From Anthoceros angustus (lineage: Eukaryota > Streptophyta > Anthocerotopsida > Anthocerotales > Anthocerotaceae), in assembly GCA_010909165.1 (NCBI GenBank), contig MU008196.1:496001-560000 (forward strand): a stretch of DNA of 64,000 nucleotides. The letters run 5' to 3'. A model generated the notes under the pieces. It was not told the DNA's origin. It ran no database searches and saw only the letters and a program-made list of their open reading frames with translations. Positions within the stretch are counted from its first letter, which is position 1. Every line of letters starts with the position of its first letter. Positions 53,581 to 64,000 of this stretch are shown one piece after another. The translations under genes and the position numbers were made by a program.

Positions 53581-53743
53581 TGTTAAATAATTAATGTTAC
53601 TCTAGGGTACATTGCTACCATTTAGAGTTAGTGGTAGTTATGACAATTATTTTCAGTTTGAGTTTATATACATTGTTTTGTTCTTTTGTTTAATCAATAC
53701 ACACATTGCACTTGTGATTTCTTGTGATCAATCAATTTCCACA
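53581..53743 (+). mobile_element. Short copia-type LTR
   Basis: Preceded by the purine tract GAGTGGGAG, it starts TGTTAAATAATTAATG, holds TATATACATTG at about 53,665 and ends ...TTTCCACA. TGGTAATCATA follows, a poor match to a primer-binding site. 163 bp. It may be a solo LTR or the end of a worn element. Confidence 0.55.
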
Positions 53744-53809
53744 TGGTAATCATATAAATCTACAGTTTCCTACCCACAAAGGGTAGGGCTAGGGCTGCCT
53801 TACCTTCTT

Positions 53810-54300
53810 TTGCTTCGCTCATTGAGGTTGGATTCCGCGGGCCTCAAGCGTCCCTCCTCGAGAAGCAATTTTGGCAGACGCAGGTGGCCTTTCTTCGTGA
53901 CTCGTCCATCCTCAGGGCGGCTCATGCCCGTCTCCGCTCTTACCCAGGTAAGGGAGCCGGTTCATGGCTTCTTGTTCGGCCTTGCATCCAAGCTTTCCGA
54001 ATCGCACCGGCCTCTTTTTCTACCGCGATGAGGTTTCGCCCAGGCCTAGTCGAGCCTTTGGCCTGCTCTCTCCAGGCTTGCAGCTGTGGGGTGCCCCTCG
54101 ACGACTTGGGGACCCACCTTGCTCGCTGTCACGGGCGAGCAATGTATTGCTACTCATGACGCTGTTCGCGACGTCATGTTTTGGTTGGCTAAGGAGGGAG
54201 GCTTCTTTCCTTATAGGGAGCGCCCTTATACTCTACCTAAGAGGGTTTTCCTCCGGGCGGACGTTATTTTGGCCTAGGGGGATTAGGGGCACGTCTTCAT
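53810..54300 (+). pseudogene. LINE-like ORF2 C-terminal remnant
   Basis: Frames at 53,884-54,150 and 54,086-54,277 join into one protein with S-A-x-R-F-R-x-G-L-x-E-P, then C-S-C-G-V-P-L-D-D-L-G-T-H-L-A-R-C and T-H-D-A-V-R-D-V-M-F-W-L-A-K-E-G-G-F. The C-x-C-G-x-H-x3-C pattern followed by a His-Asp segment resembles the region after RT in LINE-type elements. A frameshift near 54,140 splits it. The RT itself is absent. Other non-LTR or DIRS-like sources are possible. Confidence 0.55.
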
Positions 54301-54981
54301 CCCCCACGCCATCGAGATGCATTGGGCCATGGGCAAGGGCTTGCCCATGGCCCCTAATCCTTTAGACCTGTGCCAGGGAGTCCAACAATCTGGGGTTGGC
54401 CTCCCTCTTTCATGTATAGTGGCTTTCTACAGGCAACAAGTATGCATCGCCCTGCAGCGAGGATTGGCCAACGCGGTGTGGTGTATAGCACGACGGCAAG
54501 CGCAGGGCAGGCGGCTTCTTCGGCACCGGTAGTGGGTAGGCCCTTTTGTATCCCCGATTTTGATATCTTTGGCACGGTAGGCAGTTACAAGATTGGCGAC
54601 AATGTGGGTTAGTCCCCCATGGTATGGTGCCGTCCTAAGGGTTGTTCCCCTTCTCTTGGGGTAGATGATTTTCCATCTCTTTTTCGTAATAAAGTCTCAG
54701 GGTGAAAGAAATTTCCTAAATTCTTGGTTCGTTGGTTTTGAGTTGTGGGTGTGTGTGGGCTCCCACCTTTCCCCTAGTTTTCAGGCTGACATCGCTCAAT
54801 TCCTGGTCTCCATTGATATGGCTCCGTGGCTGCGGTTCATAATTGCTCACTTAGCCTGTAGCAGCCCTAGTTCAGAGATTTCGCGAGCATGCCACGATCA
54901 ATCTGGGACGAGCAGATTCCAGCAACCCAGCTCGACATTTTAGTGTAGAAGGGCAGGGCACCGGTTGCAGCTGTGGTTGAA

Positions 54982-56949
54982 ATGACACCAATCGTCAGGC
55001 GGGCCGTGCAGCATCAAGGAATTCAGACGCAGGTGCTCCATTGGCCCGCAACCGCACGCACTAATGCTGTGTCCTCGGATTTGAGCATCGCTGTATGGAG
55101 ACAGAAACTCCCCGTGGCTGTGTCATCTTTGCCCCATGATTTGCTCTTTCTGCAAGTTCGCAGACCTTGGTTAAGTGCTTCGCTCAGATTACAGCCATCC
55201 ACGGCATGGAACCGTGGGTTTGTACGGGGATTCTACATGCGGAACATCTCTCAGCTTGTGTCGCCGGCCAATGGCAGGAGGGCTTTTCTCGTGGATACTT
55301 TAGCACTGGTATACTTGCTTACCCTCAGTGCTGGGCAATGTTGGCGCTCCTTACCCGTCATATGATTGCCTGCACGTTCCACCAGCAGATTGCCATGCTG
55401 TCGTATCCTGCCTCTTCACTCCCTTGGATGCACCGTCGTTGCTTGAACTTTACTGGTTGAAAGCGCTAAAGCGAAGATTGGAAATCGTGACCCGGTTCGG
55501 GTTCATCGTCCCACATTTCGCGGGATACTTATCAGCCGAGTACTCTGGCTTGGCCGCTTCTCCGACTTTCTGGCATATCTGATATAGTTCTTCTCCTCTT
55601 GTTCAGTGGTGTTTTTGTTTCCCCTGCATTGAGCATCCAGTCAAAAATGTTCCATGTCGTTTCCAGTGCGTGAGTTCTTATGCAAGCTGCCTGGTTAGCT
55701 GCCATGACATCTGTGAAGTTGTCAATGTAGCTGTTGACCCTTCCTCTGCGTTGCTTGACCTGTTGTAATATGCAACCCATAGTACTGCTTGTTGCTTGGC
55801 AGGTACGAAGGCTGGAAGCACAAGGTTTGACAGCAAAACAGGCTGAAGCTATAACTGCAGTTATAACAGAAGTACTGAATGACAGCTTGGAGAACGTTGC
55901 ACAGTCGTTCACGTCCAAGTCTGAGATGCAGAGAGTGAGTTCTGTATAGGAAAGCACGCATCTGGAGGTTCACTTAGTCCTGACTCGGTGGAAAGTAAAT
56001 TGTGGCCACGCCATTTGCTTGCAGATTTTGACCTTCGCAATCGAGTAGTCTAACTTCAAGACAACTAATACCCTGTCTTGCTCTGTTCAGAGTGAAATGA
56101 TGCAGGAAGCTGCTCTCTCGAAATATAAGGGAGAAATGCAAAGCTCCCAGGTAGTGGCAGGAAGGGAAATTGCTTTGAGATCTCTGAACATCGCAGCGCA
56201 TACCAGTATTGTTTATACTGATAGCGCCTCTACAATATGACAGGAGCATCATTTCGCTACTCAGCAGAGGGAAACAGAGAGGCTACGCACAGATATTGAC
56301 AAAATGCGAAGTGAACTCAGGTCAGCCGGTTGATCAAGTACAGGACAATGTTGGTCTCTGTTTCCACTGGATCAATGATTTGCTGAGACTTCTCCGTGGT
56401 AGCAGGTATGAAATAGATAAAGTCACTGCTGGCCAGCGCTTGGATCTGAATTTGGAAAGAGGGTAAATATTTTGTTCCTTGTACCAAGTTTCAGTTGAAA
56501 GTTGTGTCCAAGTTTGGGTGGCCAGATTTTAAAGGTCATTTTTTGGATGTTTGTAGCCGCCTGCGGGAGGAACTAGCTACTCAAAGTGCTGAAACTTCCA
56601 ACCTTACTAACAAGCTGGACAGGGTGAGGAATCAAGAGCTTGTCATGTAGTTATTCTCTGGTTTCATGTGTATGGGAGCTTTCACGTAAAGGCCTCTTTT
56701 TCAGGAGATCCATACCCTCAAAACCCAGTTGGAGGCTGCCAAGTATGACGTAATCAAGTACTGCATAGGTAGGGAGCTTGGTTGCTGGATGCACGTGTGG
56801 TCTTCTCTGTCTTGCTATTGATATTCTCTGGCAAGTGAGTTTATGCTTCATTACTGCAACTAATTCAATACCACTTTCCGTGTCCAACTGCAGGTAGTAT
56901 TGTGTCTGTCACAGCCGTAGGCCTTGGCCTTCTGCGTATCATCATGTGA
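54982..56949 (+). CDS. DUF1640 / CCDC90-family mitochondrial coiled-coil protein, 8 exons
   Basis: Exons: 54982-55308, 55803-55934, 56091-56150, 56244-56320, 56406-56462, 56557-56623, 56705-56768, 56894-56949. All introns are GT-AG, the phases agree, and the total is 840 nt (279 aa). The ATG at 54,982 follows an in-frame TAG at 54,946. Exon 1 is Arg-rich with few acidic residues, as in a mitochondrial presequence. Exon 2 has R-R-L-E-A-Q-G-L-T-A-K-Q-A-E-A-I-T and L-N-D-S-L-E-N-V, the family signature. Exons 3-7 form the coiled coil with Y-E-I-D-K-V-T-A-G-Q-R-L-D-L-N-L-E-R-G and A-A-K-Y-D-V-I-K-Y-C-I. Exon 8 is the C-terminal membrane helix ending R-I-I-M. The family includes human MCUR1/CCDC90B and yeast FMP32, inner-membrane proteins linked to calcium uptake or respiratory assembly. 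The function here is inferred from that. Confidence 0.93.
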
Positions 56950-57682
56950 GCTCTTGGATATCTCCCTAGCAGGAGGCACCGGTGGAGGTTTTGGAAATGT
57001 GCGCACCAACTCCTATGAGGAGGCTGGGATAGGTGATTTGTCTCCGACAGGCGAGTGGTCTGAATTTTGTGATCCTGAGAAAAACGTCAATGTCTGCTGA
57101 CAAAACTGTTTCTCACTGCGTTTTCCTGGGTGTGCTTTATTTCAACGATTAACCATGAGGATTATCAATGAGCTTTTGACCTTTTAACCCTACTTTTGTG
57201 AACTCTGAAAATCAGAATTTGGGATGCTAGATAAAACTCATCGCGTCCAATCTCTCATTACCTTCCTTTCGGCTTTTTGTCGCCAGGAGATCTTCGCTTG
57301 TAGGCAGGGATGTTGCTTCTGGAAGGTAACTAGTCGTTCGAGAACTGGTAAAAAGTTAAAACGTCATTAGCTTGAGGATGGTCGCAGCCATAGTGATACA
57401 AGGAAACGGGTTTTAATTGCTCTGAACATGGATGCGGTCATACAACCAGGAAAGAAGCCGAAAAAACATATTAAAAGAACCATGCACAAATGTAGTGTCG
57501 GTGAGTCGTGACAAAACTAACCCGACAACCCGACGATAGAAGAACATCGCGCGTCAAAGCATGCGAGCGGAGTGCCTTCCCGAACAAGGCAGCTGCAGTG
57601 GGCGATGCTCCAGCAGTTGGAGCATGTGGAACAGGCAGCGTGATAACAAGCTCAGGCTGTAAGATCTGCATCAGCGTGCTGG
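56950..57682. other. Intergenic region between two head-to-tail genes
   Basis: No gene is present. It should contain the DUF1640 3' UTR and the promoter of the following gene. No definite TATA box or poly(A) signal could be fixed. Confidence 0.5.
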
Positions 57683-58972
57683 ATGTTGGAAGCGGCGCTC
57701 TTGTGTAGGCTCACGGGGATGGCTTGGGTCCAGCGCCTGCTTTGGAGCCTGCGGGGTCAGGGATGCACATGTGGGTTGGCAGCACCCCGACAGGAGCACC
57801 TTCTGGGCCTCAGATCTGTTGCATCTGCCATGGTTTCGGACTGCAGTAGCCCGGGGCTGCGGGGTATCTTGCCAAGGGCTGGTACCCTGGGCTCGGGATG
57901 GAGTGCTTTGGCCGTTGCCAAGTGGAGGATATCAGCGATGGGGAATGCCGTTTCGCGACAAATGCACAGGGGCAATGCCACCGGGAGGGAAGGCGTGGAG
58001 CAGCGGTTGCAGTTCGGGTTCCAGGTGCGGCAGCAGCAACAGCGGCCTGGGTTCAGGATTAGGACCGTCCCTTACAGCACAGAGTCGTTGCAGCAGGGCT
58101 GGGTAAACAAGTGGAAATCCTTCCGGCAGAGTGTCCAGGACGCTACGTCCTCCAAAGGGGCAGCACCGGGCACGGGACTTCGCAAGGCCAATGTGGCCAC
58201 GCAGAAGGTTTTGAAGGAGACTGCCTTCGTGCCGGGTGCCGCTTTCAGGAGTTCCGTGTCTCGCTACAGGGAGGCTGCCCAGCTTCAGATAGAGGCGTTT
58301 TGGAAGCGGAATTATCTGATTGTGGTGGGGGCAGCGGCCGTGGTGTTGTGCTTGCTCCTGTGGAGAATCATGTTTGGGATTGCCAGCACGTTTGTGGGGC
58401 TGTCCGAGGGCATGGCCAAGTTTGGATTTCTGGCTTTGGCAGCTGCTTTTGTGGCGTTCGCGGGTTTGATTGTCCGGGCAAGGTATAGAATAAATCCAGA
58501 TGCAGTTTATAGGACAGCCGTTCGTAAGCTCAACTCATCTGCTGCTCTGTTGGAAGTCCTTGGTGCTCCACTCACTGGGACTGACGTGCGAGCTTACGTC
58601 ATGTCGGGGGGAGGACTCAAGCTGAAGAGTTTCAAACCACGCCTAACAGGGAAACGTTGTTTCCTGATATTTCCGATAAAGGGATCTGAAAGGCGGGGAT
58701 TGGTCAGTGTGGAGGCTAAGAAGAAGAAAGGTCAATACGAGTTCAAGCTGCTGGCTGTGGACATTCCAACGGCAGGAGTTGACCAGCGGATTTTCTTAAT
58801 TGGTGATGAGAGTGAGTACAAAGTCGGCGGTGGCCTTATCTCGGAGCTCAGGGAGCCGATATTGAAGGCCATGGAGGCACAGAAGGAATTCGACGATGAA
58901 GACGAGAGAGAAGCTGAAGAGGAGGAACGGCAGGAGCTTCTCCAGGCGGAGAAAGATCGAAAGGAGGAGTAG
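57683..58972 (+). CDS. Coa1/Tim21-like two-helix membrane protein, probably mitochondrial
   Basis: A single-exon frame of 429 codons. The first ATG is at 57,683. The ATG at 57,719 gives M-A-W-V-Q-R-L-L-W-S-L-R-G, a better amphipathic presequence, so either start is possible. The N-terminal third is Gln/Arg-rich and low in acid. Two hydrophobic helices follow, around residues 212-236 (L-I-V-V-G-A-A-A-V-V-L-C-L-L-L-W) and 250-267 (F-G-F-L-A-L-A-A-A-F-V-A-F-A-G). A soluble domain follows with V-Y-R-T-A-V-R-K-L-N-S, L-E-V-L-G-A-P-L and L-I-F-P-I-K-G. The pattern of helix, L-G-x-P, then beta strands in G-K-R-C-F-L-I-F-P-I resembles the Coa1/Tim21 fold of cytochrome-oxidase assembly and import factors. 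It ends in an E/D/K-rich tail. Assignment is by fold pattern, not a sure family hit. Confidence 0.6.
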   Translation: MLEAALLCRLTGMAWVQRLLWSLRGQGCTCGLAAPRQEHLLGLRSVASAMVSDCSSPGLRGILPRAGTLGSGWSALAVAKWRISAMGNAVSRQMHRGNATGREGVEQRLQFGFQVRQQQQRPGFRIRTVPYSTESLQQGWVNKWKSFRQSVQDATSSKGAAPGTGLRKANVATQKVLKETAFVPGAAFRSSVSRYREAAQLQIEAFWKRNYLIVVGAAAVVLCLLLWRIMFGIASTFVGLSEGMAKFGFLALAAAFVAFAGLIVRARYRINPDAVYRTAVRKLNSSAALLEVLGAPLTGTDVRAYVMSGGGLKLKSFKPRLTGKRCFLIFPIKGSERRGLVSVEAKKKKGQYEFKLLAVDIPTAGVDQRIFLIGDESEYKVGGGLISELREPILKAMEAQKEFDDEDEREAEEEERQELLQAEKDRKEE

Positions 58973-59011
58973 AAGAAACAGATTGACGCCTAGACGAGAA
59001 GGAGAGCAGGC

Positions 59012-59155
59012 GTATATGTTTTCTAGTTGCATCTATGCTGCATTTGGCAGGGTTACTCCATGAGAGGTTTGGTGCAAGCAGGGGTATACGTTTCCTAGTT
59101 GTACCTTTGCTGCATTTGGCAGGGTCACTCCATGGGAGGTTTGGTCCTCAGACAC
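59012..59155. repeat. 72-bp tandem duplication downstream of the Coa1-like gene
   Basis: GTATATGTTTTCTAGTTG at 59,012 and GTATACGTTTCCTAGTTG at 59,084 begin two 72-bp units that share CTGCATTTGGCAGGGT and CTCCATG. It lies just after the stop codon and is probably within the 3' UTR. Confidence 0.9.
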
Positions 59156-59859
59156 CTGCTTACTTAAAACTTTAGAGAGATTGCCATGCCTTGATCTCGC
59201 AGAAGCACGTGTATATGATGATGAACGCTGTGCGGGTTTACTACGAGAGACTCGTTCGAGACTTAGGGTTCGAGATTTTGTTACAGCTGAAGGGTGCGCC
59301 TTTCTCATGGCCAAAGAATTGGCTTGCACCTTCTTTGAACCACCGTCCCGTCGTCAACTCAGTGTAGAAGAGTAAAGTGAATTCCCTCACGTCTGCTTCA
59401 TGAGCATGCGGGAGTACGAAGCCAGTGTATGTACAGTCGGCCCCTCTGAGGTTGGTTCGCATGCTCACTCCACTTGCCCAAACAAATTGCCCAAAACCCA
59501 GTTTCCATGGCAAACGACGCATGCCTATCAGTACCCGAAGGCCATTAAGGCCTGCCACTCGCCGTACCGCAGGACCGTAGGTGCCCATGCCCTCCCTATT
59601 TCCATGCACATCAAATGTACATCATGTGACCATGCCCTAAGATGTACCGGCCGCGGGACCAAGAAGTCCCGTGGGACGGTGCCGGGTATCTGACTCAGCG
59701 GGTTACATAATCACGATTAGCCTGTCGAGTAAGAGATCCCGGGTTAGGAGCCAGCACCGAGTACTTTGCTGAGCAGAATTTTCAGATGTCGAGACTGTAA
59801 ACACAAAATTGTCACAGCTATTGCCCTTACAAAATTCTCACAGCTACTTTCGTGTGTAC
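59156..59859. other. No gene recognised
   Basis: Only weak frames on both strands, none with a motif. This region holds the end of the preceding gene's 3' region and the 3' flank of the MULE remnant. Confidence 0.5.
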
Positions 59860-60800
59860 TCAATTCTCTTGTTGAATCCCCTGTAACTTAAGATTCCAAG
59901 ATACAGTCTTTTTATTGCTTTTCCTCGGCCTCTCGTCAAATGACTTCAATCGTTTCAATGTGTTAGGTCCTTCGTTCTCTGAGAATGGTTGCAACGGCTT
60001 TCTTGTCTGGCCTTTTTCAAGGTGTTGACCTACCAACCTCCTCACCTGATGCATGGCTTGTTCCACAATAACAGCAACATCAAAAGCCAACTCTTTGTGC
60101 TCATAAGTAGCATCTGAGATCTCCTTGCATCCTGCAACAATTGTGCTCAACCGTATTTCTCTTGTAGCTTCAAACCTTGATTTGGGCACAGGGTCAACCA
60201 ATGGGCTATCTGGAAGAACAATACGTGGGTTGTTTTGGTCTTGTAACTGGAAGAGCGAGCCGGGTTTGTTGTCTCGCAAGGTCATATCATATACTCCATT
60301 TGTCCGAGAACTTTCCCGAGATCTAATAGTGCCATCTTCTGCACAAGAAGTTCTTCGAATAACATGCTTGCAGATGAAGGTCTTGAGACCCATGGGGCAC
60401 GTACATGTAGCCCACGGTGAAAAAGCATGGTCTATGACGTACCATTTTCCAGGCGAGCTAGTGGACAAGCACTGAGCAAGCACATGTTCAGAGTGTGGCA
60501 ATATGACTAAACTAATCGAAATACCTTCAGCACCTGCAAGTGCTGTCTCCTCTAACATCTCTTGCTTCTTGTTGCGAGTATAACCACTTTCCTTTGTGAA
60601 ATGTTGATACCAAAAATGTCGTGCAACAACGTTCACAAGCTGGTGGAGCGGCCAATCCATTCGACGACCTGCAAAACTGGACTTGAAACACATGCTCTCT
60701 CCTTCATGTATCTATGGAAGGCTTCAACACCGGAAGTGGTATTCTGCCCAGCATGTAGCAGCATCCTCGCATGGCAGAGCCACATGTCAAGATGAATGTA
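59860..60800 (-). pseudogene. MULE-type transposase, C-terminal part with SWIM finger
   Basis: Minus strand. An upstream piece (60,800-60,700) reads W-L-C-H-A-R-M-L-L-H-A, then N-T-T-S-G-V-E-A-F-H-R-Y-M-K, the segment before the SWIM in MULE-derived proteins. A one-base shift near 60,695 leads into the 277-codon frame 60,693-59,860. This holds R-R-M-D-W-P-L-H-Q-L-V and H-F-W-Y-Q, then a SWIM finger C-T-C-P-M-G-L-K-T-F-I-C-K-H (CXCX8CXH, 60,405-60,364). The tail is basic. The DDE core is absent. SWIM-type proteins can be host genes derived from MULE, but with the shift and missing core I call this a remnant. Confidence 0.75.
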
Positions 60801-62118
60801 ATCGACACTCCAGCAATGGCTAGCGAAGAGTTAGTTAGTTCGTCTCTATATATACAGACTTCATTACATAAATAGCAAATATATGTATTTAGATATTATT
60901 TAGGTATTTAGAAATATGCAGGCTTACTTGTAGGCTAGGGCACCATTCGTGCAGGTGCCACCAGCTTCAGCCAAAACGGCTGAACCAGAAGCATGCAAGC
61001 TGGATCTGGAGTCTGAAACTTGATGGCCCTGAGCGCAAGAACCAATCACAAGGCGTGGAGGGCTGAGCAAGCTGGTACTGGGCGGCAGCAATGATATTGA
61101 GCATCGTGGAGCTAGAAACGCCCAAGAACTGCTAGCGTGTGCACCTTTGGATCGCTGAGGATTTAGGTTGGTGTGGCTAACAATTTCAGCAGTTTTCAGC
61201 AAATCCCTTAGGACGTGAGAGTGCTCTAGCTCGTGTGTGCAGCATCTGCTGCTGCTGTCTTGTTCCCCTTTGTGAAATCGCAAGCATGGAAGCACTCATG
61301 GAGGTGTATTTTGCAGCTGTGCGAGAATCTGACCATCTCTGCGTGTGTTGGGGACATGGCACGGGTCTGGGGAGGGACTTGCTGAGCTCGATATAGCTAG
61401 AAGGAGCACGGGCGCAAGAGGTTGCAGACTGAACCCTAAGTCTGCGGGAAACCCTCGTGAGTGTGGCGAACTTTGTTGTTCTTGCGGTATTGCTACGAAT
61501 GTTTTGCTTGTGTTTTACATGTGTCTCCTCTACGACTCATGGCAGGCTGAAGAATAGGGACTGCTAGGGCTCTGTGTGAAGGGGGCAAACTTCATTGTTT
61601 GCCACTAATTTTGGTGTGTCACAAGCAATGTTGCTTAGGTCACATGTTGCCATTAATTTTGTGTGTTTGGTGGGTTTCATTTGCTGAAAACTATTATAGA
61701 TCTTTGAGTGCTTGATGTAGCTGAGATCTTGTGTGGCAGTGTCATCATGATTCGGAGCCCACCTAACATTTCTTGTCTTGCTTGAATTTGTGACTTCTTG
61801 ACCTATGGTGTGATGTGCTTGACATGATGGGCACCTGGGCTATGAGAGCATGTCAGCTGGCGGTGGTCGGTCCCCTTATTTTCTAAGAAGCAGGGCCAAT
61901 AGCCGAGCTTGCACCAACTTCTGTGGGGTTACACTCGTGAGGGCAGGCTAGGGGCGTGGGCGATTGCATTCCCAAAGCCGCCACTTGAGTGTTGGTTGTG
62001 AGTCTCTCAAGGAGGAAACTGAAGGAGAAGAGGTCAAGGCCCTCCCAATAGCAGACTCCAGCGAAGACTCTGATTTTGATCCTGCCGTAGCTAAGCGGAT
62101 TGGGTCTTAGGACCATCT
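60801..62118. other. No gene recognised
   Basis: The minus-strand frame at 61,295-60,924 and plus frame at 61,345-61,557 have no motif. This includes the expected 5' part of the MULE element, but no terminal inverted repeat could be made out by eye. Confidence 0.4.
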
Positions 62119-62901
62119 TTGGTGCCTCCTGCTGCTAGTCTCGTGAGCTTGGGGCACATGTGGTGGGACATGAGGCGGGACAGGCGCCCCCTCAATCACA
62201 CCTCGGGTGAATTTCAGATTTGGTCGGAGCTTGGGTGTGGTGGGACATCGAGGCGGGACAGGCGCCACTCAATCCGGCCTCGGGTGGGGCTGGAATTTCA
62301 GGTCAGGTTTGGGTGCCTACCACCCATGGTCATCCAATCCCTAGCATTGTGGTTGCAGCACCCATGGATGGGGAAGGCACATACACACGTGTGTCTCGGT
62401 TTAGCAGTGAACTGGAACAACGACTTTGAGGGATTTCAAGGTGTATTACGGGATATGGTCTCGAAATGCTTGAAGCATGGGAGCAATTTCACCATGCATT
62501 ATGCTTTTGAGCCGGGGCAGGTGGTGATGAGCGCTAGATGTCTTGAGGATACACTCGGCTGCTGCGCCATTTCCTCGCCTAACCCAGTGTTTGTGGCAGC
62601 CATAGCCAATGCTCAAGCCTCAGCGCTAAGCCGGCGATTCGGCCCATGCTACGATGGCCGGGGCAGGGGCCGACGCCAAGCAGCGGTGACCTTGGGCGCA
62701 ACCAGGCTAGCTGCGACCACATTAGTGTCCCAGCTACCTTGTCAACAGCTGCAGTCCCAGACCCAGTGGCTGCATTCTTTGCCATCACGGAGAAGGAGTT
62801 CCGAAAACCGCAAACAAAATCGGTCATTGATCAAGTTCGAACTGAAGGGAGAGCGATGCGAGATGATGTACTGCCGCATCCACAGCTCGGGAGGATACTA
62901 A
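62119..62901 (+). pseudogene. Unidentified ORF with internal duplication
   Basis: A 260-codon frame. Its start contains a ~77-bp imperfect tandem duplication (GTGGTGGGACAT at 62,160 and 62,237). The middle has F-E-G-F-Q-G-V-L-R-D-M-V-S-K-C-L. The end overlaps a second frame (62,646-63,128) that encodes a more protein-like sequence with F-F-A-I-T-E-K-E-F-R-K-P. No known domain. A decayed retroelement gag is possible because a CCHC knuckle follows. Confidence 0.3.
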
Positions 62902-63425
62902 GAGCATCACGGGTGAAACAGCTAAGTTTACAGGTGCCTAGAAATTTGAGCCATTCACTGCATTTCGAGATCTTGCGATCGATGTTAAACAAATTTGGAG
63001 ATACCCTCGATCAGTGTACTCGATGGCGAGAGAAATTGGGCGTGGCAAATGCTCACTATCTTGCCAGTTCGAGAGAAGGCCTATGGGCAATACAAGAACA
63101 ATGCAGAATTTTGAGGTGCTCATTCTGATAAAAGCGGTAGTGGGACAGCCAAGATTGCATCAATAAGCGGGGCGGCTGCAACTTTTCCTTTCTGAATCAC
63201 TATGCTCCAGTTGCAAGGTGCGTGGCACACTCCACTTGCGTCACTTGCAACAAGACTGGTCATGTGGCTTCAGTGTGCTTTGTGAGTCATCCAGAGAGGA
63301 AGAACATGAAGGTTCCCAGCAACTCTAAAGGATCTGACAATAGCAATGCCACAGCGGCTGCAATAGGAACGCTAGGGACGACAGCAGCCATTGCTAGTGT
63401 GAATGACAAAGTTCAACAACGCTGA
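62646..63425 (+). pseudogene. Decayed gag-like region with CCHC knuckle
   Basis: After frames with no known domain, the frame at 63,222-63,425 has C-V-T-C-N-K-T-G-H-V-A-S-V-C (CX2CX4HX4C, 63,237-63,278), a gag-type zinc knuckle. The frames are broken at about 63,128. No protease or RT follows before the window ends. Confidence 0.5.
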
Positions 63426-64000
63426 GACAAGAACAAGCAAAGAGAAGGCGGCGGGTGACAGGAAAAATTAGCGTCAAAATTGGCTAAGGTGGCTGCAATG
63501 TCCACGAGGAGCTTTGAAAACCAAGTTGAATGCCATGGTGGGTGGGTCGGGACCTCGTTCGATGTGAGTGTGACACACGCTAGAAATTACAGGAGTAGCA
63601 TAGCCCACTGATTATGGGTTTCCATACCATGCATATCTTTGGAGCTTGGTCTCAAATCACAGGAATTCAAGCCATGCCATCGTACTGGTCATGAACCTAG
63701 TGGAATTGTTGGAGCCGAAGTTTCCAAAGATGTTGCTGCGATGGGGAAGAGTGACAAGGTCTTCAGCTCAGATGTTGAGCGACTCCCAAAGCAGGTGTCT
63801 GACCATGCCAAAATCATTTGTGCAACTCAATGCAGAGGAAATGGAAAATCAGCTTGCCGGACTCCTCATTCATCTCACTGAATTCTGGGGCCCAGTCAAG
63901 GATGCAGTCGATGCTGTTGGTGAAGGAGAGCCCCTGAGACTCTAGGTATCTCAGTAGGACTGGACAAGACTCAATGGCAATCACACCTGAACAGGTGAAG
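63426..64000. other. No gene confirmed at the window end
   Basis: Two overlapping plus frames (63,639-63,881 and 63,646-63,945) have no motif. They may belong to the gag-like region that starts upstream. The window is cut here. Confidence 0.35.

Noticed and set aside
57757-58488. Alternative frames overlapping the Coa1-like gene
   Set aside because: Shadow frames of a well-supported 429-codon ORF with membrane helices.
63639-63945. Two overlapping plus-strand frames at the window end
   Set aside because: No recognisable domain and the window ends; noted only as possible gag-related sequence.

Overview
This is nuclear DNA of a streptophyte, and the green lineage is the only safe placement. 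The evidence is two spliced host genes with land-plant-type protein sequences and GT-AG introns: an OSCA-type channel and a DUF1640 mitochondrial protein. Many LTR retrotransposons are primed by initiator-Met tRNA. The mix of chromovirus, Ty1/copia, DUF7869-type and MULE remnants with long minisatellites, and a retroelement carrying a cytosine methyltransferase, fits a charophycean alga (Chara- or Klebsormidium-like) better than a seed plant. That narrower placement is inference.

Layout. 0-5.4 kb: tandemly duplicated, decayed DUF7869-type repeat family and the last codons of a copia polyprotein. 5.5-11.3 kb: pieces of a coiled-coil-gag LTR element, with CTACC-N2-GGTAG palindromic repeats, a D-T-G-A protease and a copia integrase relic. 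12.6-16.5 kb (minus): complete 11-exon OSCA gene (861 aa). 17.1-19.8 kb (minus): gypsy element with an internal deletion. 19.8-22.0 kb: copia LTR, a very GC-rich repeat and an LTR-like block that recurs inverted at 48.5-49.8 kb. 22.0-29.4 kb (minus): LTR element ordered LTR-gag-protease-cytosine methyltransferase-RT, with gag present three times and the LTR twice; each LTR holds a 5S-rRNA-like segment. 30.4-37.3 kb (plus): chromovirus with 184-bp LTRs and a perfect TTCGT target duplication, inserted into a DUF7869-type repeat whose other copies continue to 40.1 kb. 41.6-44.5 kb: two large tandem arrays. 44.6-48.3 kb (minus): coiled-coil-gag element and a copia LTR. 50.6-51.5 kb: 172-bp satellite. 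53.8-54.3 kb: LINE-like C-terminus. 54.9-59.0 kb (plus): two host genes for probable mitochondrial membrane proteins. 59.9-60.8 kb (minus): MULE transposase remnant with a SWIM finger. 62.1-63.9 kb: decayed ORFs with a CCHC knuckle.

Only three genes look functional: the OSCA channel, the DUF1640 protein and the Coa1/Tim21-like protein. The last two lie head to tail and may both act at the inner mitochondrial membrane. Nearly everything else is nested mobile DNA. The most notable item is the methyltransferase-bearing retroelement with 5S-like LTR sequence.
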